NCBI GenBank assembly: GCA_945865565.1
Contig: CAMBEK010000007.1
Coordinates: 1 to 64,000 of the forward strand
DNA: 64,000 nt
Source of the DNA: Pseudobacteriovorax antillogorgiicola
GTDB taxonomy: Bacteria > Bdellovibrionota_B > Oligoflexia > Oligoflexales > RGVZ01
Direction of reading: 5' to 3'
Shown here: piece by piece, positions 51,604 to 59,993 of the stretch
Layout of the letters: each line of letters starts with the position of its first letter
How positions within the stretch are numbered: the stretch's first letter is position 1
Position numbers and translations under genes: made by a program
The notes under the pieces: generated by a model
The model's input: the letters and a program-made list of their open reading frames with translations, nothing else
Database searches by the model: none
What the model was told of the DNA's origin: nothing

Positions 51604-52770
51604 ATGAAAAGAACAATTTTACTGGCGACAATGACTTGCCTTGCTGCATGCAAGCCATCGGTGATCAGCCATCTGCGCACCACGGCTTACATCATCGGTG
51701 GCAAGGATAACATCCGCCGTATTGAAGACCGTGCCCCAGTCGATCCTGCTGCAATTGCACCCGCAGAAGATTTGATCAAACGTGTGGCGGAGACTGCTGT
51801 ATTGATTGTGACGCCTTTGACGACGGGAGAAACCCGGTTTTGTTCTGGCAATATTTACAAGTCCGCCAATGGCCCTGTGGTTTTGACCAACCGCCACTGC
51901 TTTGCCCCAGACAAGGAACACTCTGCAACCTCGGTGGGATTTGACCCCTGGGCCTGTGAAAAAACACAAATCTACCGCAGTTTTGACCTGGCCACCGCGC
52001 AGCCTGCGATCAGAACCACTTGTGAAAAAGGTTCCCTGCGCGTGAACCCGAAGCTTGATCTTGCCGTTTTTAAACTTGCCGACGGCGGCATTGAAAATGG
52101 ACTTGAACTGCGGACTACTGATCTGACACCAGGCGACCGCTTGCGTGCCCTCATCGTTCATTTTCCGGATATCGAATCCCAACGGATCCGCATGGACATC
52201 ACCAAATTTCCTGGTGCTCCAGCCACCGCGCCGCGCATGGCGGTGACCTTCGAGGATTGCAATACCGCCGGATATTTCAAGCCCGAAGCCTATTCCGTTG
52301 ACCCTAGCCTGCCATATGCCATCCGCCACACTTGCGACATGATCAAGGGGTCCAGCGGATCCACTTTAGTCGACGCAAGTACAGGAGAATCACTCGGCAT
52401 CAACTGGGGAGGAATCAAATATGGTGACTCTCCAACTTCAGAAGCCTACAACGTCGCAACCCGCGCGGGACTTGTCACATCGTTCCTTGCGATGCCCGAA
52501 AGCGACCTTGAAAGCCTGCTGCTGGCGCTGACCGAAAAACCGCCAGAAGGCCTGGTCGGAAACGGCGAAGCTGATGCCACCACCGAACGTTCAGGCAAGT
52601 CACGACACCTATCGGTGGCTGGCTGTGCTAGAATTTCGAAGCATGATGACAACAATTACCAAATCACAATGGATGCGGGCTGGCTGCTGCTCGGTGCTTT
52701 TATTGTTCTCTGCGCCGGCCGTCGCAGAGAACCGTGCCTCGCAAAAAAAAGACAAGGGCAACACCACTAA
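51604..52770 (+). CDS. Trypsin-like serine protease lipoprotein, possible C-terminal membrane segment
   Basis: This is a 388-residue precursor. ATG 51604 has AAGGA 7 bases upstream and gives the lipobox LAAC (Cys16); the track's 488-aa start lies inside the previous gene in another frame. The chymotrypsin-fold triad is His98 (LTNRHCF), Asp152 (KLDLAVFKL) and Ser251 (GSSGST, as in glutamyl-endopeptidase-type enzymes). Cys pairs are near each. The C-terminal 128 bases overlap the next gene in another frame. That overlap encodes MDAGWLLLGAFIVLCAGRRR, a hydrophobic helix followed by an Arg cluster, reminiscent of CTERM sorting tails. This may be an accident of the overlap, since the other frame encodes a signal peptide. 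Confidence 0.7.
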   Translation: MKRTILLATMTCLAACKPSVISHLRTTAYIIGGKDNIRRIEDRAPVDPAAIAPAEDLIKRVAETAVLIVTPLTTGETRFCSGNIYKSANGPVVLTNRHCFAPDKEHSATSVGFDPWACEKTQIYRSFDLATAQPAIRTTCEKGSLRVNPKLDLAVFKLADGGIENGLELRTTDLTPGDRLRALIVHFPDIESQRIRMDITKFPGAPATAPRMAVTFEDCNTAGYFKPEAYSVDPSLPYAIRHTCDMIKGSSGSTLVDASTGESLGINWGGIKYGDSPTSEAYNVATRAGLVTSFLAMPESDLESLLLALTEKPPEGLVGNGEADATTERSGKSRHLSVAGCARISKHDDNNYQITMDAGWLLLGAFIVLCAGRRREPCLAKKRQGQHH

Positions 52771-53344
52771 CTTACCCGCTGATTTTACAATTAATGACTG
52801 GGCTGTTCGACGTCTGCGTCACGAGGCCATGATCGCAGCCCAACAAGGCAAGGTTCCAGCCGAACGGCTTCCCAGATCCACCCATTGTCCCATCAATGTT
52901 GATAAATCTGATGCGCTGTCAAATATCCTGTCCAACGCCGACCCTCGGGCACGCCAGGAACTGGGCATGGCAGCGCTCAAATCAGATCGGCTTCATAACT
53001 TTGTTTGCCACTATCGCGACGCGCTTGATAAGGTCTTTGGTGATTCAAACATCACAGCCACTCAGCCACAGCTGCCGGATGTTGCCATGGCAGCACGGGA
53101 GGCGTCCGTTCAACTCATCTTGCAAGCCATTCACGCGTGCGGAAGGTGCCAGGATGCGAGTTTACTGAAAACGGTGGCCGCCGGCAGCGCCATCGCAGCC
53201 GGCATGTACCCCGAGGCTCTGCGCCTTCTTTTTGAACTTCTGGAGACCAAGCGTGACCTTCGCGATGTCTACGAATCGGTTCAAAAGATTTACGCGGCAA
53301 GGCAACGGGGAAAAGGTGAAGTCTCCCTGAGTTCCCCCCGTTGA
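52643..53344 (+). CDS. Secreted protein of unknown function
   Basis: This is a 233-residue precursor. A signal peptide (MRAGCCSVLLLFSAPAVA, cleaved before ENRAS) supports ATG 52643 or a later in-frame ATG at 52673; neither has a clear ribosome-binding site. The mature protein is mostly helical with five Cys, including CGRCQ and THCPINV, suggesting disulfides. No catalytic motif is seen. It begins inside the 3' end of the protease gene (128-bp overlap in a different frame) and closes the six-gene envelope operon. Its start may be translationally coupled to the protease, or the two could be affected by a frameshift. Confidence 0.55.
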   Translation: MMTTITKSQWMRAGCCSVLLLFSAPAVAENRASQKKDKGNTTNLPADFTINDWAVRRLRHEAMIAAQQGKVPAERLPRSTHCPINVDKSDALSNILSNADPRARQELGMAALKSDRLHNFVCHYRDALDKVFGDSNITATQPQLPDVAMAAREASVQLILQAIHACGRCQDASLLKTVAAGSAIAAGMYPEALRLLFELLETKRDLRDVYESVQKIYAARQRGKGEVSLSSPR

Positions 53345-53437
53345 GCGCCGAAATCCCCCCCTGTCAAAAAAACCGACAATTCGGCACTCACCCTGAACAA
53401 TGACTTGATTGGTACGCATTTTCATGTTCAGATTTAT

Positions 53438-53466
53438 TTGATATTCTTAATAAATACGGATAGTTA
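53438..53466 (+). promoter_or_regulatory. Candidate promoter for the HETTH lipoprotein gene
   Basis: TTGATA (53438-53443) and TAGTTA (53461-53466) are 17 bp apart, in an AT-rich stretch of the 214-bp spacer before 53559. The leader would be about 85 nt. The match is moderate, and other TA-rich hexamers in the spacer could serve instead. Confidence 0.35.
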
Positions 53467-53558
53467 CAAGTTATGTAATTGAAAAGTTTCTGGCCCTGAA
53501 CTTGCTTTCTCACTAGTATCACCAGTGAAAACAACCACTCAATGGAGGCAACCTATCC

Positions 53559-54503
53559 ATGCGCACGAGCACAATCATCTCCATACGCGCCGCAGCCAAA
53601 TTGAGTTTGCTCGCCTTGGCGGGATTACTGGTCATAACTGGATGCTCGCGCCAGACTTCACAACTTGAAGGCGACGATGATCCTGTCCGCATTCCGGATG
53701 CGGTGGACGCCGTCACGGGAAATCCCCAGGCAGGAGATTCCCAAGCCGGCGAACCTGGCAGCGCCCTCGTGACCATTGAATTACCTGCTTTCAACAAGCG
53801 GTCGTCATCTCAGTGGGGCCCTGCCCTGCAAGACATCATGAACCACGAGGCTCCGGGGGACAGTAATGGCTATGATGACTTGATCACCCTCGGTCATGAA
53901 ACGACCCACGGGATCAATTCCCACGTTCGCAATCGCATGAACAATACCGGGAAGCGCGCCAACGGCTATTACCTGATGGACAACAGGGCCGCTCTGGTCG
54001 AGGAACCAAACATGCGCAAATCCCAGGTGGCACCTTTTGTGCCGCGTTCCTTGCGAAATTCACGCTACAACCTGTATCTTGCGGGCCAGTCCGGGTGGGA
54101 TGACATGCCGACCTACATCATGGATGAATGGGTGTCTTACATAAACGGGTCTGCCGCAGGCGTCGATCTCGTAAACAAAGGCCTATGGCGTGCCGGTTGG
54201 CGGGATGGCGTAAAGGGCACGATCGATTTCTGCGTGTTCTCGGTAGCCCTCGGCATGGCGATCGAAAAGCATGACCCGGCCTATTTCAAGTCAAACACTC
54301 AATTCCGGGAATTCCTGGCCTACAACCTGAAACGCGGAATGAAGGTGTTTTTCGAGGGTCGCAAGATGACCGACTTTGCCGACCAGGAACAAGACGATTA
54401 CTACCGCAACTTCCGCGACGGAACCGAAGCGTCCGCCATGCGGGATTTCCTGAACCGGACCTACGGCGAGGCCTGGGTCAAAGCTGCTGTCTTCAGCGAA
54501 TAA
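53559..54503 (+). CDS. Lipoprotein with zincin-like HETTH motif
   Basis: This 314-residue lipoprotein precursor has signal LSLLALAGLLVITGC, with the lipobox Cys at 29 and a disordered acidic linker. GHETTHGINSH (113-117 HETTH) is a canonical HExxH zinc-protease helix, and MDEWVSYING (Glu190) downstream could supply the third ligand. Strands before it (ALVTIELPAF) would form the zincin sheet edge. This suggests a surface or periplasmic metallopeptidase, of no family I can name. The upstream spacer holds TGGAGGC just before the ATG. It is monocistronic by position; the metF gene follows after 68 bp containing a hairpin. Confidence 0.6.
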   Translation: MRTSTIISIRAAAKLSLLALAGLLVITGCSRQTSQLEGDDDPVRIPDAVDAVTGNPQAGDSQAGEPGSALVTIELPAFNKRSSSQWGPALQDIMNHEAPGDSNGYDDLITLGHETTHGINSHVRNRMNNTGKRANGYYLMDNRAALVEEPNMRKSQVAPFVPRSLRNSRYNLYLAGQSGWDDMPTYIMDEWVSYINGSAAGVDLVNKGLWRAGWRDGVKGTIDFCVFSVALGMAIEKHDPAYFKSNTQFREFLAYNLKRGMKVFFEGRKMTDFADQEQDDYYRNFRDGTEASAMRDFLNRTYGEAWVKAAVFSE

Positions 54504-54513
54504 ATCTGCTATT

Positions 54514-54562
54514 CCTTTCGGCTTGAGCCATAGCTCGCAAGCTCAGGTTTGCCGCCGAAAGG
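54514..54562 (+). promoter_or_regulatory. Leader hairpin sequestering the metF ribosome-binding site
   Basis: CCTTTCGGC (54514-54522) pairs perfectly with GCCGAAAGG (54554-54562), and an inner TGAGC/GCTCA stem (54524-54528/54541-54545) extends it. The 3' arm contains the AAAGG Shine-Dalgarno of the methyltransferase/MTHFR gene (GTG 54572), so the folded form would block initiation. It could also end the upstream transcript, but there is no T-run. Confidence 0.5.
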
Positions 54563-54571
54563 ATCCCACAC

Positions 54572-56488
54572 GTGAATCAAAATCGCGCGAAACATCCCCT
54601 TATGCAGGCCATTGCATCTGGTCGTGCCCTGCTGATGGACGGCGCCATGGGAACAGAGCTCTACGCCAAGGGCACGTTCATCAACAAGTGCTTTGAGGAA
54701 CTGAACCTAACCAGCCCCGCTCTGGTGGTCGAGGTCCACTTGGCCTACTTGCGTGCTGGTGCCGATATCATTTCGACCAACAGTTGGGGTGCAAATCGTT
54801 ACAAACTTGCGGGGCACAACCTTCACGACAAAGTGAAGGAAATCAACCATAAGGCCGCCGAGATCGCCCGCAACGCCGCCAAGGCATCGGGCCGCAACGA
54901 GATCCTCATTGCCGGGAGCATTGGACCACTGGGCGTCCGGATCGAGCCCTGGGGCCCCACGTCTTTTGACGAAGCCAAGGAAGCCTTTGCCGAGCAGGTC
55001 CAAGCCCTCGTTTCAGGTGGAATTGATGCCATATCCCTTGAAACCTTTTCCGACATCAGTGAGCTGCAGCAGGCCGTGCTGGCTGCCCGCGAGGTTGCCC
55101 CGGGAATTCCTGTTTTAGCCCAAATCGCAATCAATCCCGATGGAAAATCACTGATGGGAACCCCCCTTGAGTGGGCCATGAAAAAACTCGACGAATGGGA
55201 CGTCGATATTGTGGGGCTGAATTGCAGCGTCGGCCCGCAACCGATGATGACCGCTCTGCCAAAAATACGTGGCACAACAAAACGTCCGTTATGCCTGCAA
55301 CCCAACGCTGGAATGCCCAAGCTGGTCGAAGGCCGGACTTTCTACATGAGCACTCCGGAATACTTCGCAGAGTTCACCAAAGGATTTTTGCAGTCGGGAG
55401 TCAGCATCATCGGAGGGTGCTGCGGGACGACGCCGGAGCACATCCGGGCGATGGCCAATGCCTTTCGGCACCACTCCGCCATGGCGGCAAACGAACAGCC
55501 CAGCATCACCGGCCAGGGTTCAACCTGGCGTCGCGTTGGCTCTCTTGCAACCCCGGAAAACACAGAATCCCTCACCGGGGTGACGCCAGTCAGACCAGAA
55601 GAAAAATCGTCGTGGGCTCGTAAAATTGCCCTCGGCGAGCGCGTGCACTCGGTGGAACTCCTGCCCCCCGCCGGGGTCAGGATGGGTAAAATCATCGAGC
55701 AGTCGAAAAAGCTCAAGGCTGCAGGAATTGATGCGATCAACATCCCCGATGGTCCGCGGGCCAGCGCCCGGATGAGCGCAATTTTAACCGCCGTCATGAT
55801 TGAAAAACGCGCCGGGATTGAAACCGTTCTGCACTACACATGCCGAGACCGCAACCTGCTCGGGATGCAATCCGACATGCTGGGCGCGCAGGCCATCGGA
55901 CTTCGAAACATGCTCCTGGTCACGGGCGATCCACCAAAGATGGGCACTTACCCAAATGCGACGGGTGTGTTTGACATTGATGCGATCGGCTTGACCAACA
56001 TGGTTTCACGTTTGAATCGCGGAATTGATTTGGGGGGTCGCCCCATCGGTGAACCAACCGCCTTGAGCGTTGGCGTTGGCGTCAACCCGGTCCATCGCGA
56101 CTTTGAATACGAAATGAAAAGATTCCGGTACAAGGTTGAAGCCGGGGCTGAATGGTGCATCACGCAACCCGTGTTTGATCCTGAGGCGCTTTTCCGGTTC
56201 ATCGACTATCTGGACAAGCACAAGTTGCACATTCCAGTCATCGCCGGCGTGTGGCCACTTCTTTCCCTGCGCAACGCGATTTTCATGAAGAACGAAGTCC
56301 CTGGGGTGGTCATTCCTGACAGCGTGATCCGCCGCATGGAAAAACCGCAGGATCCAGAAGACGCAAAGAAAACAGGCGTCGAAATTGCGCGGGAGATGGT
56401 GGAGAAACTCGGCAAGAACATCCAAGGCCTGCAATTATCGGCTCCCTTTGGCCGGATCGACCTTGCGCTTGCGATCGTTGCGCCCTGA
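54572..56488 (+). CDS. Bifunctional homocysteine S-methyltransferase / 5,10-methylenetetrahydrofolate reductase
   Basis: This 638-residue fusion matches the YitJ type. The N-terminal half (about 1-300) is a homocysteine methyltransferase: MDGAMGTELYAKG, and the zinc Cys sites GLNCSVGP and IIGGCCGTTPEH. The C-terminal half (about 345-638) is a MetF-type flavin barrel: HSVELLPPAG, NIPDGPRA, LLVTGDPPKMG, EAGAEWCITQPVFDPE and IPVIAGVWPL. It would convert methylene-THF to methyl-THF and make methionine without a cobalamin domain. The start is GTG 54572 with AAAGGAT 8 bases before. A strong hairpin overlaps that site, so translation may be controlled by RNA folding. Confidence 0.88.
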   Translation: MNQNRAKHPLMQAIASGRALLMDGAMGTELYAKGTFINKCFEELNLTSPALVVEVHLAYLRAGADIISTNSWGANRYKLAGHNLHDKVKEINHKAAEIARNAAKASGRNEILIAGSIGPLGVRIEPWGPTSFDEAKEAFAEQVQALVSGGIDAISLETFSDISELQQAVLAAREVAPGIPVLAQIAINPDGKSLMGTPLEWAMKKLDEWDVDIVGLNCSVGPQPMMTALPKIRGTTKRPLCLQPNAGMPKLVEGRTFYMSTPEYFAEFTKGFLQSGVSIIGGCCGTTPEHIRAMANAFRHHSAMAANEQPSITGQGSTWRRVGSLATPENTESLTGVTPVRPEEKSSWARKIALGERVHSVELLPPAGVRMGKIIEQSKKLKAAGIDAINIPDGPRASARMSAILTAVMIEKRAGIETVLHYTCRDRNLLGMQSDMLGAQAIGLRNMLLVTGDPPKMGTYPNATGVFDIDAIGLTNMVSRLNRGIDLGGRPIGEPTALSVGVGVNPVHRDFEYEMKRFRYKVEAGAEWCITQPVFDPEALFRFIDYLDKHKLHIPVIAGVWPLLSLRNAIFMKNEVPGVVIPDSVIRRMEKPQDPEDAKKTGVEIAREMVEKLGKNIQGLQLSAPFGRIDLALAIVAP

Positions 56489-56603
56489 TTGAAAACCGGA
56501 TTCTCCAGTATTTTGTTGATTCGCCAAACCTCACGCAACGATCTATCTAAACTCCCGAGAAAACCCTGCCGATAGCCATATTGGACTATTTGCGGGATGT
56601 CCC

Positions 56604-58325
56604 ATGTCGCTCGATTTATTCAAACAACTTCTCCGTACAGCGCTGCAGGCAAAAGCCACTGTGCTGCACATCCGCGTCGACCGGGTTCCCTCCGCTGAAT
56701 CAGCCATGGGCCTTAATGATCTGCCTTGCCCGGTGGTCAAAGGGCAAGAAATCATGGACATGATCAATGGCATTGCGCCGCCTGAGACCGCCGCCCTTCT
56801 GAGCCAAGGCAAGATGCGGGGCAGCCTTAATTTGGGAGGAGCCGGCAAGGTAAATTTCATCGGGACTGCTGCGAACAACCTGCCGACAGCACTTCTTGTC
56901 TTCTTTTCACCAGACGGCGACAAAAAGTTCGATGAAAAATGGCAGATGCTCCTAAAGGCGGCCTTGGGTACCAAGGAACAGGCGCCTCCGGTAGAAAATG
57001 CCCTGCCACCAGAGGCCTTTGCTGCGATGGCGAATGCCAAGGCGAAAGTTTCCAAAAGTCCCGAAACGCCTTCGATTCCAGAGGCAAACCAAAATCCAAG
57101 CCATAACAATGTCGCGCCGCCGAAAGTGGACCCGTCGATTGAGGCACCCGCCTCGCGCGCGGCTTCAACACTGCAGGAAATTGAATACACACCTTTTTCC
57201 AAAGGCGAGCAGACGGTCAGTGCTGGTGACAATGAACTGGACCGCTATTTGAAAGAAATGGTCAAACGCAAAGCAAGTGATATCCACTTGACCGGAGGCG
57301 AGCCCGTTTGTTTCAGGGCTGACGGCGAAATCGTCCGCGTGCCAGACACAATGCTGACACCCGAATACATGAAGCAACTTCTTGAACCAATCATTCCGCC
57401 GCGGAATCGCGAGGAGTTCCTCAAAATAAACGATACCGACTTCGCTTACGAAGTGACTGGTGTGGGGCGTTTCCGCGTCAACATATTTCGCGACAAGAAC
57501 GGCGTGGGATCCGTGATGCGTCACATTCCGTCGACGATCCTTACCGCTGAACAACTCAAGCTGACCCCGTCGATCACCAATTTTTGCAAGCTGAACAAAG
57601 GCCTTGTTCTGGTCACTGGACCCACCGGTAGTGGCAAATCGACCACGCTGGCAGCGATGATTGACCTGATAAACAAAAATCGGCATGACCACATTTTGAC
57701 TGTCGAAGACCCGATTGAGTTTGTTCATTCCCAGCAAAAGTGCCTCGTCAACCAGCGCGAGGTTCACCGCCATACGACTTCGTTTGCGCGCGCACTGAAA
57801 GCCGCCCTGCGCGAGGATCCAGATATCGTTCTCATCGGTGAAATGCGTGACCTTGAAACCATTTCGATTGCGATTGAGACAGCGGAAACCGGTCACCTGG
57901 TTTTCGGGACACTGCATACGACGACTGCTGTTTCCACTGTAGACCGGATCATCCAACAGTTTCCCGCCGAACGGCAGGAACAGATCCGGATGATGCTTGC
58001 CGGCGGATTGCGTGGCGTGGTCGCCCAGAACTTGTTGAAAAAAATTGGTGGAGGCCGCGTCGCAGCCCACGAAATCCTGGTGGTGAATGATGCCGTGAGC
58101 GCGATGATCCGCGAGGGAAAAAACCACATGATCCCGAACCACATGCAAACCCAAAAGGCCGACGGAAACCAATTGCTGAACGAAGCCCTGATGAACCTCG
58201 TTTCTGGAAATGTAGTGAGTCCTGCCGATGCCTATGCAAAGGCGGTCGATAAAAACAACCTGGCCGAAATGATGAAGCGCAAGGGGATCGATACAACCCC
58301 ATTTGAGATGAAAAAGTCGGCCTGA
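56604..58325 (+). CDS. PilT/GspE-family secretion ATPase with N-terminal extension
   Basis: This is a 573-residue protein. The C-terminal about 345 residues form a PilT-type motor: KASDIHLTGGEP, Walker A VTGPTGSGKST, Asp box TVEDPIEFVH, Walker B DPDIVLIGEMRD, His box HLVFGTLHTT, and the PilT tail VSAMIREGKNHMIP (like AIRNLIREGK). This favours pilus retraction. The N-terminal about 200 residues (KATVLHIRVD...GGAGKVNFIGTAANNLPTALLVFFSP) look like a degenerate copy of the same N2 domain, followed by a Pro/Ala linker. ATG has GGGA upstream. No pilus genes are adjacent. Its stop lies in a 12-bp tandem repeat array. Confidence 0.85.
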   Translation: MSLDLFKQLLRTALQAKATVLHIRVDRVPSAESAMGLNDLPCPVVKGQEIMDMINGIAPPETAALLSQGKMRGSLNLGGAGKVNFIGTAANNLPTALLVFFSPDGDKKFDEKWQMLLKAALGTKEQAPPVENALPPEAFAAMANAKAKVSKSPETPSIPEANQNPSHNNVAPPKVDPSIEAPASRAASTLQEIEYTPFSKGEQTVSAGDNELDRYLKEMVKRKASDIHLTGGEPVCFRADGEIVRVPDTMLTPEYMKQLLEPIIPPRNREEFLKINDTDFAYEVTGVGRFRVNIFRDKNGVGSVMRHIPSTILTAEQLKLTPSITNFCKLNKGLVLVTGPTGSGKSTTLAAMIDLINKNRHDHILTVEDPIEFVHSQQKCLVNQREVHRHTTSFARALKAALREDPDIVLIGEMRDLETISIAIETAETGHLVFGTLHTTTAVSTVDRIIQQFPAERQEQIRMMLAGGLRGVVAQNLLKKIGGGRVAAHEILVVNDAVSAMIREGKNHMIPNHMQTQKADGNQLLNEALMNLVSGNVVSPADAYAKAVDKNNLAEMMKRKGIDTTPFEMKKSA

Positions 58326-58355
58326 ACGTTGGCCTCAACGTTGACCTGAACGTTT
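58320..58355. repeat. Three 12-bp tandem repeats with AACGTT palindromes
   Basis: GCCTGAACGTTG, GCCTCAACGTTG and ACCTGAACGTTT run end to end. AACGTT palindromes start at 58325, 58337 and 58349, exactly 12 bp apart. The array starts in the last codons of the PilT-like gene and extends into the 123-bp spacer before the trypsin-LRR gene. It could be an operator array or replication-slippage product. Confidence 0.7.
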
Positions 58356-58448
58356 TGCAAAAATCCCAGCCTCGTAGTAACAATACCAAGGCTAGGCCCA
58401 TCGGCCCGCGGCATTCACCGTCGAATGCCAAACCGGGGATCGTGTCAA

Positions 58449-59993
58449 ATGTCGGACGTCCGGATAAATCAATATATACAGGTGTTTGCCAAAATATGCC
58501 TGGCCATCACCTGTTGCCTTGGCCCCGCCTGTGGCCGCAGCGGTCCATGGGCCGGTACCAGTGACAATGACAATCAGGCGGACAACGGGGCGGCCGCCCA
58601 GGCTGACCTGCGGATCTACGGGGGCACACCAGTTCCCCGCAACCAGTTCAACAGCGTCGTTGCCCTTCATGATTCCGGGCGAGTCGTTTGCAGCGGGACA
58701 CTAATCCACCCTCAAGTCATCCTGACGGCAGGCCATTGCGTCGAGACACGGCCGGGATTTTCAGCTGTTTCGGGCGTCTCATTTGGCCAGGGGCGCGAAG
58801 GCGGACACAAACAGCCACAGCAGACAATTGCTGCCACGACAATGCACCCAGAGTTCCGCCGTCACCCGCGCGGCAACATGGACATCGGCCTCGTTTTTTT
58901 GGACAAGCCGGCCTCAGTTCAAAACTTGATTCCAGCATCGCTTCTCTCTGAACCGGAAAAAGCTAGATCCATTTCTCCCAATTTGACCTTGGTCGGCTAC
59001 GGTCGGCGGGAAGATGGCGGAACTGGAAAAAAATTCTCCGTGACCGTCCCTGTGACGCAAAAAAATCCATCAGAAATTGCCCTGGGCGGTGCGAGCCTGG
59101 ATTCCTGCGAAGGCGACAGTGGAGGACCTGCCTTTGACCAGGAGGGCCACGTCGTTGCCGTGATTTCCCGTGGACTGAACATTGGTTGCGGTGGGGGCGG
59201 CATCGCTACCGTTGTGGCAGACGCCGCCTGTTGGATTCGGCAGGAATCCCTGGCCCGGAAGTTCGACATCCCTGTCGATCAACCCTGTGGCGACGACGCG
59301 GCGCAACGAAAAAACCTGACGCGTGCAGCCGTGGCCTCCAACAAGACCGGCTCCTCCATCGACATTTCCGGCTGGTATCTGGAATCCATCTTGGGGTTGC
59401 ACGAGCTTGCACCCTCGGCAACTTTTATTGACCTCAAAGGCAACCACCTTCGAGACGTCTGGGAATTGCTAAAAATTCGTGACCTGAAACTCGTCGACAT
59501 TTCCTTCAATGATATCCCGATGGAGCAAGTTGATTTATTGAACTATGCCGGCATCCAAGTCCGCGGTGTCCATACTCAAACATCGACTTTTCTGGACACC
59601 AGGTTTCTTGCCGCGTGCCTCAAATCGGAGCATCCACCACTTTCTACTTCGCTATCACTCCCTACAGACAACGAGACCATGATCAAGGCATTGAAGGCAC
59701 GTTTCCTATCCAACGACTGCAATGTTATAAACAGCAGGCTGGTCAAAACCTTGCACTTGAACATCCATGCCAGAAAAATCAATACGCTCGAACTACTCGC
59801 TGATTTACCGCTCCTCGAGACCCTGGATATTTCAAACAATCCACTGACCTCGCTGGCGCCCCTGCTATCCCTGGAAAACCTTAAATCCGTGAAACTTGGC
59901 GATCTGCCTCAGGCACTCCTCGAGGCCGAGGACGACACGATTGGCGCCCTCATCGGCAAGGGCGTCGCCATCGAATTCGCCCCCAACCCATGA
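58449..59993 (+). CDS. Lipoprotein trypsin-like protease with leucine-rich C-terminal domain
   Basis: This is a 514-residue precursor. ATG 58449 has GGGGAT 8 bases upstream; lipobox LGPAC follows the hydrophobic signal ICLAITCCLG. After an acidic linker, LRIYGG begins a trypsin domain, matching the IVGG activation site: LTAGHC (His), NMDIGLVFL (Asp) and DSCEGDSGGP (Ser). The C-terminal about 200 residues have leucine-rich repeats (FIDLKGNHLRDVWEL, LVDISFNDIP, TLDISNNPLTSLAPLLSL, NLKSVKLGD). A protease-LRR fusion on the cell surface suggests target recognition, possibly in predation or defence, which is inference. The stop overlaps the CPBP gene (ATGA). Confidence 0.82.
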   Translation: MSDVRINQYIQVFAKICLAITCCLGPACGRSGPWAGTSDNDNQADNGAAAQADLRIYGGTPVPRNQFNSVVALHDSGRVVCSGTLIHPQVILTAGHCVETRPGFSAVSGVSFGQGREGGHKQPQQTIAATTMHPEFRRHPRGNMDIGLVFLDKPASVQNLIPASLLSEPEKARSISPNLTLVGYGRREDGGTGKKFSVTVPVTQKNPSEIALGGASLDSCEGDSGGPAFDQEGHVVAVISRGLNIGCGGGGIATVVADAACWIRQESLARKFDIPVDQPCGDDAAQRKNLTRAAVASNKTGSSIDISGWYLESILGLHELAPSATFIDLKGNHLRDVWELLKIRDLKLVDISFNDIPMEQVDLLNYAGIQVRGVHTQTSTFLDTRFLAACLKSEHPPLSTSLSLPTDNETMIKALKARFLSNDCNVINSRLVKTLHLNIHARKINTLELLADLPLLETLDISNNPLTSLAPLLSLENLKSVKLGDLPQALLEAEDDTIGALIGKGVAIEFAPNP

